Positions 33,878-43,411 of a stretch of DNA of 64,000 bases are shown here, piece by piece. Positions within the stretch are counted from its first letter, which is position 1; each line of letters opens with the position of its first letter. This DNA is from Arenibacter algicola (GTDB lineage: Bacteria; Bacteroidota; Bacteroidia; Flavobacteriales; Flavobacteriaceae), in assembly GCF_000733925.1 (NCBI RefSeq), contig NZ_JPOO01000003.1, positions 62,001 to 126,000 of the forward strand, in the 5' to 3' direction. The notes below the pieces were generated by a model. That model was given only the letters and a program-made list of their open reading frames with translations, searched no databases and was not told the DNA's origin. Made by a program: the position numbers and the translations under genes.

Positions 33878-35193
33878 ATGAAAAAATCCAAAAATACCGA
33901 TGCCGAAATCCAAGGTTCCAGAAGGGACTTTTTATCCAAGACGGCGCTGGCCAGTGTGGCCTTGCCACTCTTGCCCGGCACTATAAGCGGGGCTTTCAAT
34001 AATACATCAAACTCAAAACCACTCCCTATGAATGCAGAATCTCCAAAAGTCTTATAGGCCAATACGGCCCTTGGTTGGCCTCACAAATGCAGGATCCGCC
34101 CAAGTTGTCGTTCCGAAACGACATATGGTCCAATATCGAGGATTGGAAGCCCAGTGCCCATGCCAAGGCCCAGGAACAGATAGGTGAGCCTTTGATTAAA
34201 GAAGCTATTACAGTTACCGTTAAAAGGAAATTCAATTACGACGGACTCCATATAGAGGAACTTACTTGGCAATTGCCCTACGGAAGACCGGTGGAGGCTA
34301 TTTTTATGAAACCTGAAAACAGCACAGGGAGGCTGCCCGCTATTTTGGGCCTGCACGACCATGCCGGGAAAAAATATTTTGGCAAAAGAAAGATTACCAA
34401 AACTTCAGATAACCAGCATCCGCTTATCGTGGAGCACCAGAAAAGCGATTATGAGGGTAGGGCATGGGCAAATGAGATGGCCAAAAGGGGTTATGCCGTT
34501 TTGGTACATGATGCTTTTTCCTTTGCCAGCCGGCGGGTGTTCTATGAAGATATGGCAGGTATTGAATGGGGCCCGTTAAAAGCGGAGGGACGCACCGATG
34601 AAAACCCTGAAGATGTCAGGAACATAGAAGCCTATAACGAATGGGCAGGCCACCATGAACATGTTATGGCCAAATCCCTTTTTTCTGCCGGTACATCCTA
34701 CACCGGTATGGTACTGGCCGAAGACCGTATTGCTCTGGATATCCTGAGCGCTAGAAAAGACGTGGATCCCGATCGGATAGGTTGCGGTGGACTCTCGGGT
34801 GGGGGACTACGTACTGTTTTTTTGGGGGGAATGGATGCACGCATAAAATGTGCCGTATGCGTAGGTTTTATGTCTACCTGGAAAGATTTTTTACTGAACA
34901 GATCCTACACCCATACCTGGATGACCTATGCGCCGGGCCTGGCGAACTATCTGGACTTCCCTGAAATTTTTGGACTGCGGGTACCCCTTCCTACCATGGT
35001 GCAGAGCAATAATCAAGACGGACTATACACCTTGCCCGAAATGAAAAAAGCAGATGACATTCTAGCCGAAGTCTTTGCCAAAGCGGGACATCCCGAAAAG
35101 TATAGCGGAAAATTCTATGATGGCGGACATAAGTTTGATGTCCAGATGCAGAATGATGCTTTTGATTGGTTTGATATCTGGTTGGGGAAATAA
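33878..35193 (+). pseudogene. Tat-exported alpha/beta hydrolase (dienelactone hydrolase-like), frameshifted
   Basis: The ATG at 33878 opens a twin-arginine signal (GSRRDFLSKTALASVALPLLPG) but the frame ends at TAG 34055-34057. The continuous hydrolase frame resumes as SLIGQYGPW in frame +1, 34048 onward. Adding one A in the 34045-34048 AAAA run restores an uninterrupted reading frame of about 439 residues. The hydrolase part shows ILGLHDHAG, the nucleophile elbow GGLSGGGLRT, WMTYAPGLANY and the final His in GGHKFDV. The gene encodes a periplasmic ester or glycan-ester hydrolase. Either a real deletion or a homopolymer read error; without the frameshift the hydrolase would lack an export signal (a TTG start at 34075). 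Confidence 0.8.
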
Positions 35194-35731
35194 GAGGTTT
35201 TCTTATAAATTATTACCTTGGTTTTAAGGAGCCAGCTGTAGCAAGGGCAAGGTCTTGGGTGAAATGCTCTATGTACGCCTTCCTGCACCCTATGTAAAAA
35301 CCCCTTGATTTACTACTAAAATAAAAATAGATCTTTCCTATGTTGCATTAATCTACATAGTATCAACAAATCATTGAACATTGATTTCAAAGTCTGTGGT
35401 GTGGTCTATCTTCTTCCGCGGTGGAGGTGTCATGGCCGCACCCTGAGCGGAGTCGAAGGGTCGGACAAGCAAAGAAACCGAAGGTTCATGAATAGCTTGA
35501 AATAATAAGTAGAAATTAATGAACTAAATCGGAGATTCACGAAAACCGATGAAAACAGTAACAACCACTTGAGTACAATGAAAGAGGATGATGGTATTCT
35601 TGGATCCTATACGTTTGCCTAAACACATCAACTAAGCATGATCCTCAAATGAAACACTGGAAAAATACAGCCATAAAAAAAAGCAGCTCCTTAAAGAACT
35701 GCTTTTGAATAAGCTTAAAAAGAGTTGTGGA
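35194..35731. other. Gene-free stretch with palindromic fragment
   Basis: 538 bp. Near 35440-35470 the segment CACCCTGAGCGGAGTCGAAGGG resembles dispersed extragenic palindromes of this group. The terminator of the 35732 gene occupies the right end. The small frames in this stretch look non-coding. Confidence 0.5.
35674..35704 (-). terminator. Intrinsic terminator of the 35732 gene
   Basis: Stem AAGCAGCTC / GAACTGCTT (one wobble) with a 6-nt loop. Read on the minus strand it is followed by eight U. It lies 28 bp past the stop codon. Confidence 0.8.
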
Positions 35732-36103
35732 TTATCCCTTTACGGTAACCTTTTCTACAACAATAGATTTTATGCCATCTTTTTCCACCACTTTTCCGGT
35801 TACTTCTACCGTTTCAGCAGCGTTTGAAATGGCTTGTTTATAGGCATCGGCAGCGTTGTGGTCTTCCACCAAAAGATAAACCATTCCGTTTTCACTGAGA
35901 ATTCCGGCAGGTAATCCTTTATCCAAACAGGCTTGGGCGCATTTTTTGTGGCCTTGTCCCGTAGCTTCTTGTGTAACATAACAAGACATGTCCAAAACTT
36001 CTCCTTTGATAGTTTCACTGCTTTGGGCAAAAGCGTTGGATGAGAACATAAAAAGAAAAGCCGTCAATAATAATCCGAAATAAGGAGTTTTTGTATGTTT
36101 CAT
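35732..36103 (-). CDS. Small secreted protein of unknown function
   Basis: 123 residues with a signal peptide ending at NAFAQ. The mature part (about 96 residues) begins TIKGEVLDMSCYVTQEATGQGHKKCAQACLDKGLPAGIL, with three cysteines within 25 residues and a His, a plausible metal or disulfide site. It continues into a small beta-rich domain (VYLLVEDHNAADAYKQAI, VEVTGKVVEKDGIKSIVVEKV). The pattern resembles periplasmic proteins seen near copper or haem systems, but no name can be given. It is divergent from the haem-binding-domain gene at 36305. Confidence 0.7.
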   Translation of the reverse strand: MKHTKTPYFGLLLTAFLFMFSSNAFAQSSETIKGEVLDMSCYVTQEATGQGHKKCAQACLDKGLPAGILSENGMVYLLVEDHNAADAYKQAISNAAETVEVTGKVVEKDGIKSIVVEKVTVKG

Positions 36104-36304
36104 AGTTGATGATTTTGTTAAACGGTTTACTTCTAAAAATACGATAAAAATGGCAGATATTTGTATGATTGTAAGGAAATTATGGGGCGATTACTAGAAT
36201 TGTTTTCAAAAAAAGTTTTAAAAAAATTCATTAGTTTAGTCCTGATGTAGAGGTATTTGTGGTCTTTTATTATTGAAAGTATTGCTTTTTTTGAACATGA
36301 AATT

Positions 36305-36793
36305 ATGAATCCTAGCTTAAAGATCGTCCTTGTATTACTTGTGGTATTCCTACTGCTCCAAATGCCTATATTGAATCCTGAAAAAAATTATGTGGACGCC
36401 GATACCGAGGTGGACATTACGGATAAATATGAGGTGCCAATGAATATCCAAATGGATCTGTATGTGGCCTGCTATGATTGCCATTCCAATTATACCGAAG
36501 ACTATCCCTGGTATTATAACATACAACCTGTAAGTTGGTGGATGAACAGCCATATTAACCAGGCCAAACAGGCTTTGAATTTCTCCGAATTCGCCACCTA
36601 TCCCTCGGATACTGCGGTCAAGAAATTCGAATCCCTACACTTGGTCATGAAAGAAAAGACCATGCCACTTAAATCTTACCTATGGCTGCATGAGGAAGCC
36701 AAACTAACGGACAAACAATACCAACAACTTGCCGACTGGGCAAAAGAAATGCAGCAAAAAGTGGAGCAAGAAATTGATTCCACCCAGAATTAA
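36305..36793 (+). CDS. Membrane-anchored haem-binding-domain protein
   Basis: 162 residues from the ATG at 36305; earlier residues of the ORF are hydrophobic but implausible. One N-terminal anchor helix (IVLVLLVVFLLLQMPIL) is followed by a periplasmic domain with a single C-x-x-C-H haem motif in DLYVACYDCHSNYTEDYPWYYNIQPVSWW. The last helices are Lys/Gln-rich. This matches the flavobacterial haem_bd family. The likely role is electron transfer or haem sensing in the periplasm. The mature domain has no second CxxCH. Confidence 0.85.
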   Translation: MNPSLKIVLVLLVVFLLLQMPILNPEKNYVDADTEVDITDKYEVPMNIQMDLYVACYDCHSNYTEDYPWYYNIQPVSWWMNSHINQAKQALNFSEFATYPSDTAVKKFESLHLVMKEKTMPLKSYLWLHEEAKLTDKQYQQLADWAKEMQQKVEQEIDSTQN

Positions 36794-36862
36794 TTGAACT
36801 AGCCTTGTTTTTTTTTAAAGGTTCACCATTTGCATGTTAAAAGCTAAGGACTTTTTAAAATG

Positions 36863-37678
36863 CTAGTTATCTTTTATTTCTGCTAACTCAATATGTAGTT
36901 TTTGGTCTCCATAATTCACATAGTTCAACTTTACAAACCCAAATTTTTCATGAAACCAATAGGTCACTTCAGAACGGCCAAGGTCAAAGTTTGATACAGC
37001 TTTAACTTTCCAACAGTTTTCCAGTTCGCCATAGGTTGTTTGTATAGTTTCTTTGGATTGTATTTCGAAGGTACTTCTTATTTTCATGTGGGACCAATCC
37101 CCCCAACCTTCCTGCAATTTTATATCATTGTCCGTCCATTTTTTTCCTACACTCAAAGGGAATTTAATTTGCGGAAATGGAGCTACCTCTGTGAAGTTAT
37201 ATTGGTTAGACCTGAATGGATGCATCCATATTTCTTCCACATTCTCTCTTATTCCTGTACTTACTGTTTGCCACCATTCATTGGAAATGGCGCTCTTGTT
37301 GAGTTGATATAAATTGATGTTATCAATTGACTCCTTGTCAAATTCATATTTTACCAGAATCTCGTCCTGTTTTTCAGGATTATGTTCCCATCTCTTCCCT
37401 GTTGCCATTAATAAAATACGCTCCTTGGATAGCAATTCATTAGATGCGCTATAGAATGCTGCATCAAAAGCGTAAATTCTACAGGGTTTAAAGATTTCCC
37501 TTCTTTTTTCTATCCTTAGAACAGAATCTAATTGAGGAGTCATTTCTCCAATTATGCTTGCTCTATAATCGTACTTTGGCATTGGTTCTGGAGCACAAAT
37601 AAAGTCATCACTTTTATTGTTGGCGCAACTTCCAAGGAGAAAGACGATGCCAAAGAATAGGTTCAGTTTATATTTCAT
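36863..37678 (-). CDS. Secreted lipoprotein of unknown function
   Basis: 271 residues from the ATG at 37678, chosen because it opens a signal peptide with lipobox (FLLGS-C). The longer ORF to 37819 adds an implausible 47-residue leader covering the palindrome region. The mature protein is beta-rich and shows EVTYWFHEKFGFVKLNYVNYG near the end, as in many flavobacterial lipoproteins with a DUF3108-like or gliding-associated look, without a secure match. It borders the defence island on its left side, downstream of the HerA gene. Confidence 0.6.
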   Translation of the reverse strand: MKYKLNLFFGIVFLLGSCANNKSDDFICAPEPMPKYDYRASIIGEMTPQLDSVLRIEKRREIFKPCRIYAFDAAFYSASNELLSKERILLMATGKRWEHNPEKQDEILVKYEFDKESIDNINLYQLNKSAISNEWWQTVSTGIRENVEEIWMHPFRSNQYNFTEVAPFPQIKFPLSVGKKWTDNDIKLQEGWGDWSHMKIRSTFEIQSKETIQTTYGELENCWKVKAVSNFDLGRSEVTYWFHEKFGFVKLNYVNYGDQKLHIELAEIKDN

Positions 37679-37708
37679 AGCAGGTAATAGTGTGAAAGAC
37701 AGACAGTA

Positions 37709-37763
37709 CGAGCCTGCCTCGTCGTCATGCAGGTGTGACGCCTGTCGGCCGATAGGCAGGCTC
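37709..37763. repeat. Palindromic element next to the defence island
   Basis: Inverted repeat GAGCCTGCCT at 37710-37719 and AGGCAGGCTC at 37754-37763. The internal GTCGGCCGATAGGCAGGCTCG resembles the palindrome of the 191-bp array at 33-33.8 kb. It lies between the lipoprotein and HerA genes. Confidence 0.65.
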
Positions 37764-37796
37764 GCTCCAGCAGGGGGGGTATAGCTTTGTGCGTTG

Positions 37797-39518
37797 TCAT
37801 TTGTAATAATCAAGTACATTCAATTTTGGTGTTCCTGAATTTGGTTCCTCAATTGGTTTTTCGAATTTCATAATAATTGGCATTGGGAAATCTACACCAG
37901 TTACAACAGCTTCTCCTTCTCCAAGAATAGGTAAGAAGTCCAATGTGTTTTTATTAGCGGTACTACAAGCACTACTTATCGCTTCTTTATCATTAAAATT
38001 TATTAGTCTATGAACTATAAAAGTTCCCATTTGACTTAAAGTGCCTTTAGGAATATCTCTTGGCATTTGTGTAGCGATACATAAAAACAAGCCATATTTT
38101 CTACACTCTTTTGCTATTGAATCAAATGCGTCTAAAGGTTTAGATTCAAAGTATTCGTCCTTTATAGATTTGTTCAAAAATTGATGTGCTTCATCTACTA
38201 AAACAACAACAGGGGAATTTTCAAAATCTCTATTTCTGGCTTTATTCAATAAGTATTTTCCTATTGCGTTGACTAATGTTTCTCTTACTTGAAAATCGTA
38301 TTTAACATCTTTAAGATTTAGTCTTAAAAGTTTGTCATCTTTATTATCAACCGATATAAAGTTATTAATTAAGTCAGTTATATCATTTTCTTTCTTTTCT
38401 TCTTGAAACCCGAATACTTGATTTAATTCTGGTGTATTACCTAAATTATTTACTCTTGAAATTAAACTCACACAATATGATACATCGTTCTGAGAAATAT
38501 CGCCCCACGTTGTACCATTGTCCCAAACACATTCTTCGTTTAATTGTCTAGTCAGTTTTGAGAAATCAAAATCTGCCATTCCGTTTTCGATAACTCCTAT
38601 GTTTCTAAAGTAGAAAACTTCATAAGGTTTTTTATTACATCCTTTTTTCTTTATAAGTCCTGATTCTACAGGTATTTCTTTGCCATCAAACTTTAAGTTT
38701 TCACCTTCACACAAACTCGCAATTTTCAATGACCTTATAGCTTCCATTAATTTAGGGGTTTGAGTTCGCGGTGAAGGTTTTAGCATAAAGAATAAATCGT
38801 CAATTGTTAACTGAGAATAATGAAAAACACTTTCTCCATCTCCAATATTGATGTTTTTTAAACCGTCATATTTTCCATTGTATTCACCAGTTGCATCTAT
38901 TAATATAGCTTTATTGCCAGTTTTTATTAAAGCTTCGATTAGTTTACTTACAGTAAAGCTTTTTCCTCCTCCAGTTGTTCCTACAACTGCACAATGTCTA
39001 CCAAAAATGGATTGTAAATTAACTTTGACAGCGATATTTGGACTTGAAACTAAATGGCCTAAATTAACTGCTGTAGTATTCTCTTCATTCTTAATACCGA
39101 ATCTTGACATATATTCTTGAACTAAATCTCCTGAACTCACAAAAACTTTAGCTCCAATATTTGGATACGTAGTTAAACCTTTTTTTACTGTCAATGGGTC
39201 ATATAAGTCAAAGGATAAAAGTATTTCTATTTTACCTGAAGGATGAAATTCACTAGTTTGAAATGCTTTTTCACTTAAAGATAGTCTCTCTGATTCAGGA
39301 AGTAGTAATTCAGTTATTCTTCCTAAAAACCCATAATTACTACCTTCAATTACGACAAAGCTTCCAACCAGACCACCATTAAATTCTTTACCATAATGAG
39401 TAAACCCATTTAGTAAAACAGATGACGGAAAATGCACTTTTACATATTGAGGAAGGACTTGATTAATGTAACCAAGAAAATACTCATGTCTAAATGGATT
39501 AATCTTCTTGCTATCCAT
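37797..39518 (-). CDS. HerA-type ATPase of a SIR2-HerA defence system
   Basis: 573 residues. Walker A GTTGGGKS at residues 180-187 and Walker B VVVLVDEAHQFL at 437-448 define the HerA/DUF87 RecA-like ATPase. The N-terminal ~150 residues form the beta-barrel typical of HerA. The C-terminus (IPKGTLSQMGTFIVHRL, SACSTANKNTLDF) has the usual sensor-like segments. HerA hexamers assemble with SIR2 partners to make NAD-depleting antiphage complexes. It overlaps the SIR2 gene by 8 bp and is translated after it. No NurA nuclease is present, which argues against an archaeal-type repair role. Confidence 0.88.
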   Translation of the reverse strand: MDSKKINPFRHEYFLGYINQVLPQYVKVHFPSSVLLNGFTHYGKEFNGGLVGSFVVIEGSNYGFLGRITELLLPESERLSLSEKAFQTSEFHPSGKIEILLSFDLYDPLTVKKGLTTYPNIGAKVFVSSGDLVQEYMSRFGIKNEENTTAVNLGHLVSSPNIAVKVNLQSIFGRHCAVVGTTGGGKSFTVSKLIEALIKTGNKAILIDATGEYNGKYDGLKNINIGDGESVFHYSQLTIDDLFFMLKPSPRTQTPKLMEAIRSLKIASLCEGENLKFDGKEIPVESGLIKKKGCNKKPYEVFYFRNIGVIENGMADFDFSKLTRQLNEECVWDNGTTWGDISQNDVSYCVSLISRVNNLGNTPELNQVFGFQEEKKENDITDLINNFISVDNKDDKLLRLNLKDVKYDFQVRETLVNAIGKYLLNKARNRDFENSPVVVLVDEAHQFLNKSIKDEYFESKPLDAFDSIAKECRKYGLFLCIATQMPRDIPKGTLSQMGTFIVHRLINFNDKEAISSACSTANKNTLDFLPILGEGEAVVTGVDFPMPIIMKFEKPIEEPNSGTPKLNVLDYYK

Positions 39519-40779
39519 TATTTAAATTTATGGATTGGTGATTGAAGTTCTCATAGGTTTTTATTTCTGGGTAGTGCTTCGCAAATTCCGTAAAAGATTC
39601 TGCGGTTAATAGAATCCTTTCAGATTCTTGAGCTACTTTTTTAATTTCATTCAAGGATGGTGAAATATTATCAGATTCAAAACCAGGGTCAATCGAAGCG
39701 AGTCTAAATCCTGGGTTTTGATTTAACGCTTCTTCAATAGCTGCATTTATATGTTTATCATTGAAACTATAACCTATACAGATCAATAAAGTGTCATTAT
39801 TTTTTCTTAGATTTCTCTGGAACCTTGCCATCATTTCAAAAAATGGTTGACCATAAGAATCCTCATATTTCGCATCTCTCGGATAAACCATTAATGGTTT
39901 GTCTGGCCTATTATTAATTTTTACCTTTTGGTCAGAATTATCTCGTTCCCAGTTTAACGAACCGTGTAGTTTATGAAGATGAAAAACCCGTTGAATGAAG
40001 TTGTCTTCTTCCTTTAATTTACTTCCTTCTCGTTGAACAATATCATAATCGAAATACCTACCACTAAATGTTCTAGGGAATGTAAAAGAGAACCCATCGA
40101 CAACTATCGCATTTACTTCTGTAGCAGCATATTCAAATAATAAGTCATAGTTGAGTGTGAAAATTTTAATTCTTGGATTAGTTTGTTTGCGTTGTAATAA
40201 TTTTTCTAAAAACGTTTTATGAGGAAAATTCTCCGAAGGCGCAGGAATAGTGCATTTATCTTTTATTAACTTGAAAATTTCATCTTTTATAACAGTTAGT
40301 TTTGTCTTAACACCTCCAATTTCTATTTCAACATCTTCAACGAATTTACTATAACCTTCAATATGAGAAAGCAATGCTTCCAGGTTTTTTTCTTCTGACT
40401 CAAATTTTACCGCTTCTCGTATAATTTTAAAACCATCAATTTCTGGTGTTTCCTCAGTTTTATCAATTCTATACTTTTCTTCTGTTTCTTTCCAAAGTTG
40501 CCACATTGAAAGTCCACCTACATCCATTGAAGAACCAGCTCCTGATAAAACAAGTAGATTTTTAAATGGTTTTTTGAAAAAGTCTGTATAAATTTTTCTT
40601 TTCTCGCTGTTGGCATCTGCTAGTGTTGGCTTAATTGAATTACCTTCATCATCTTTTTTGCTAAAAGGTTTTAAGTCATCAATGGATTTCAACTCTCCTT
40701 TATCGTAAACAGGATTTTTTACTTTAAGTTGATTTGTTTTTCCACTCAAAAGAATGTATTTCCATATTTCTTTTTCCAT
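39511..40779 (-). CDS. SIR2-family NADase of a SIR2-HerA defence system
   Basis: 422 residues. The SIR2 fold is shown by GAGSS at residues 80-84 (VLSGAGSSMDVGG), TLNYD around Asn210, and HKLHGSLNW with catalytic His272. The final third (LLICIGYSFNDKHINAAIEEALNQNP) is a classic bacterial SIR2 C-terminal strand-helix. Such proteins cleave NAD+ in response to phage infection rather than deacetylate. It is the first gene of a two-gene operon with HerA. The promoter should lie in 40780-41041. Codon use is AT-rich like the next gene and unlike the flanking loci. Confidence 0.88.
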   Translation of the reverse strand: MEKEIWKYILLSGKTNQLKVKNPVYDKGELKSIDDLKPFSKKDDEGNSIKPTLADANSEKRKIYTDFFKKPFKNLLVLSGAGSSMDVGGLSMWQLWKETEEKYRIDKTEETPEIDGFKIIREAVKFESEEKNLEALLSHIEGYSKFVEDVEIEIGGVKTKLTVIKDEIFKLIKDKCTIPAPSENFPHKTFLEKLLQRKQTNPRIKIFTLNYDLLFEYAATEVNAIVVDGFSFTFPRTFSGRYFDYDIVQREGSKLKEEDNFIQRVFHLHKLHGSLNWERDNSDQKVKINNRPDKPLMVYPRDAKYEDSYGQPFFEMMARFQRNLRKNNDTLLICIGYSFNDKHINAAIEEALNQNPGFRLASIDPGFESDNISPSLNEIKKVAQESERILLTAESFTEFAKHYPEIKTYENFNHQSINLNNG

Positions 40780-41041
40780 TTTTTACTATTTGTTTATTGG
40801 TTTAGAGCGTTGGCAAAAACAGCTCTTTTGGTTTTTTAAGCGTTCGTTTTCGTCTCGGTGACAAACAAAAGTACTGTTTGTACGCCTGGGTTTTCAGCTC
40901 GCTGACAACGGTAAATGGTATGAGTAGTGGCAGATTTCTTGGAACTTGCCAGTCAAACCGCTACGCAGTTCTAGTAGGACAAAACCCTGATATTGACCGT
41001 TTTAACTGTTATTTTTTATACAAAATACTATGCGTTCGTTT
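40780..41041. other. Intergenic region upstream of SIR2
   Basis: 262 bp. It contains repeated-looking boundary sequences (GTTGGCAAAAACAGCTCTTTT and GACAACGGTAAATGGTATGAG), of a kind often seen around horizontally acquired genes in flavobacteria. No gene. Confidence 0.35.
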
Positions 41042-42055
41042 TTATTTTTTCAGATGTCTTTTATACAATCTTTTATAGGAGCTAGTATTTTCAGAAATAT
41101 TATCTACGACTTCTTGAATTGATATATTTATATTGTTCAAATAAAGTTTAGTGATATTAACCAGAAAATATGACCATAAAAAAAGATAGTGGGCATGAGA
41201 ATATGTCTGCAAAGAAGCTTTACTGCTTTTAAACGGAGAAAACGTATTCCCATGAAAACGTTCATTTCGGTATGTGTATAGTAATCCATTCACAACCAAA
41301 TCAATCTTTTCATTTAAAACTAAGTTATAGCTATTGTTCTTTGCACGGTTTGTGCTTTTAGGTAAATCTACATTGTCTCCATTAAGTAATTTAAATATGA
41401 TTCGACCTACTTTTCTGGTTTTATCTCCATTAGTCAAATTTCCATATTTTGTATACAAATCTTTGAGAAGCTCATCAATTTACAAATCTATATTTCCATT
41501 TGTCATGGCAATTCTAGTATATAATGGATTGGCTTTGGGACAGGTAATTGAGTAATTATCCAACATTCGCTTAGCCAAATACTCATATGATTGAGAGGGC
41601 ATTAATTCTAGAAAATTCTCAATACAATCCTTTATATTCTGGTTATTTGAGATAATATCATCCCAATAATTTATTTTGGAATATTTTATTAAATCAGAGA
41701 CATTCGTATTTGGTTTTCCTTTGTGTTTTTCATAAGCTTTCCCCATATAAAACTCAAGTCCCTTCCATGAAAAATCAAAAGCTAAATCCATTTTTAGAGG
41801 TAATACATCTAGTGATTCAATAAAATATGAAATATAGATATGGTAATCCTTATCAAGTTCATATGGGTACAATAGAGGTTTAAATAGTTTTAATTCGTAG
41901 TCTGTCAAATTACTTTGGATTCTATTTAGGAAATCCAACTCTATCGGGAACAGATAGTCGTAATTATTTTCTTCTAATCTGGGGGTCCAAGTATTAACTC
42001 TATCTATTCGTAGTTTCTTAAATTTCTCAGATATTTCTTGAGTATTATTTGTCAT
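41042..42055 (-). pseudogene. HEPN-like defence gene split by an in-frame stop
   Basis: Two halves lie in one frame: residues 1-191 from ATG 42055, a TAA at 41480-41482, then about 145 residues down to the stop at 41042. Reading through gives a 337-codon protein. The C-terminal half has the HEPN ribonuclease-type R-x4-H motif in YRNERFHGNTFSP (Arg263, His268). The N-terminal half (WTPRLEENNYDYLFPIELDFLNRIQ, FSWKGLEFYMGKAYEKHKG) has no recognised domain. It lies next to SIR2-HerA and shares its low GC. If the stop is real the HEPN half could still start at the TTG 41458, but this is doubtful. Confidence 0.65.
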
Positions 42056-42487
42056 ATATTTCTACTATTTTATCATTTTGCATACTGCATCACTAAATGA
42101 CGTACAACGTACGTAGATAGTAATTTGTTACTATACCCATTTATGAAACTACAAGCCAACCAGCCAGCACCTAAATACCTACTAGTGTCCTATAATTCTT
42201 ATAAATCCAATAAAATTTTCGTGGGTGGGCAGCGGGGGGAGTACTACAACCAAGAGTTTGTTTCTAACCTTCTAAGTTAGCAAATATTGGTTTTGGTATT
42301 TGCTTTATCGATGAAATACAGGTTTATCCGACAAATGGCACATTGAGTTGAATGTTATAATGTTGAAGGTTATAAAGTTCACACGCCTACGACGTATACG
42401 ATAAAAAACGGGCAGACATGGTGGTCGGGAAGTAGAGGAGGGCTCAAATCCAGTAGATTTTACGTAGCGGGTATGTGACCCTTAGAA
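42056..42487. other. Gene-free stretch with dispersed repeat
   Basis: 432 bp. It holds the left part with a palindrome ACGTACAACGTACGT near 42100-42116 (imperfect) and the dispersed repeat copy 42191-42380. No gene. Confidence 0.5.
42191..42380. repeat. Dispersed repeat, copy 1
   Basis: About 190 bp resembling 49258-49440: shared ATCCAATAAA-TTTTC, GGTGGGCAGCGGGGG, CAACCAAG..TTTCT, AAATAT-G-TTTTGG, ATCGATGAA-TACAG and the GTTATAATGTTGAAGGTTATAA tail. Both copies lie just outside gene blocks. Confidence 0.65.
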
Positions 42488-43411
42488 TTAGCTAATTAAT
42501 ACTTTGTTCAAGATAGTTTCGCATAAATGATGGGTTTCCCAAATATCCTCTATTGATTCAGGATTATAGTTTCTTTCTTCCAAAACATTAATCCAATCTT
42601 CAATCATATGTACAAATCCTCGTTTGTATAGAGTAGATTCCCAATCATCAAACTTCAACGTATTTTCTTCTTCTTTTGTAAAATGGGTACCAGAATTTAA
42701 ATTATTGATTACCCATTTATTCCCCACTGAAAAAAAATCGATCTTTTCTTCAGTAATACCACTAATTCTATTCATTCCTCCAAGTAGTAGCGTTTCCCCT
42801 TGTTGCCATTGGACCTGAATATTTTCTAGCTTTTCGTCTTTAACTCTAGAAACAACATTTATATTCCGAATAGGCCCTTTACCTAAAAAACGAAGACTAT
42901 CAATTACATGGATGAAATCATCAAAAATAAAAATTCGCGGATCGCCTGCTAGGTCAACCCTATTCTTTTGCCACGATATTTGAATAGGGTTCGGTACTTC
43001 TGATAATGTTTTTATTAGAGGAGCAAACCTTCTGTTAAATCCTAGATACAGGGGTAATTTATTTTTAGAGGCTATATCCAATATCCTTTCGGATTCTCCC
43101 AGTGAATAGCTCAAGGGCTTGTCTACAAAAACTGGAATTTTAGCTTCCAACAATTTTGGTATAATAAGTACATGACTTTCAGTTGAACTGTGAACCATTG
43201 CTGCATCTGGTTTTGAGCGTATTAGTTCATCCAAACTTGAGCAGGTTTTATGTATTCTATATTCATTGGAAAGTTTGTTTAAAGTATAATTATTTCTTGT
43301 ACAAAGAATTGGATCTACTTTTGAATGATTTGCTAAAATTGGTAAATAGGCCTTTTGAGCAATCTTCCCTAATCCAATTAATGCAATTTTAATTTTGGGC
43401 TTATTTGACAT
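42488..43411 (-). CDS. Gfo/Idh/MocA-family oxidoreductase, cytosolic
   Basis: 307 residues, a little short for the family. The Rossmann start KIALIGLGKIAQKAYLPIL is typical, with EKP replaced by the usual DKPLSYS (FVDKPLSYSL) and the conserved NRRFAP (LGFNRRFAPL). No signal peptide. It would dehydrogenate or reduce a sugar or polyol with NAD(P). It is transcribed away from the genes at 44268-47934, and a separate role is possible. The family call is secure; the substrate is unknown. Confidence 0.85.
   Translation of the reverse strand: MSNKPKIKIALIGLGKIAQKAYLPILANHSKVDPILCTRNNYTLNKLSNEYRIHKTCSSLDELIRSKPDAAMVHSSTESHVLIIPKLLEAKIPVFVDKPLSYSLGESERILDIASKNKLPLYLGFNRRFAPLIKTLSEVPNPIQISWQKNRVDLAGDPRIFIFDDFIHVIDSLRFLGKGPIRNINVVSRVKDEKLENIQVQWQQGETLLLGGMNRISGITEEKIDFFSVGNKWVINNLNSGTHFTKEEENTLKFDDWESTLYKRGFVHMIEDWINVLEERNYNPESIEDIWETHHLCETILNKVLIS

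Noticed and set aside
34075..35193. Alpha/beta hydrolase taken as a complete gene with a TTG start.
   Set aside because: The frame continues upstream without a stop and a Tat signal in the neighbouring frame fits as its true N-terminus.
37679..37819. Upstream extension of the lipoprotein gene to 37819.
   Set aside because: It translates the palindrome and overlaps the HerA stop; the Met at 37678 opens a proper signal peptide.
40780..41041. Integron attC-like sites around the SIR2 promoter region.
   Set aside because: The GTTGGC and ACAACG words do not fit the attC core consensus and no integrase is present.
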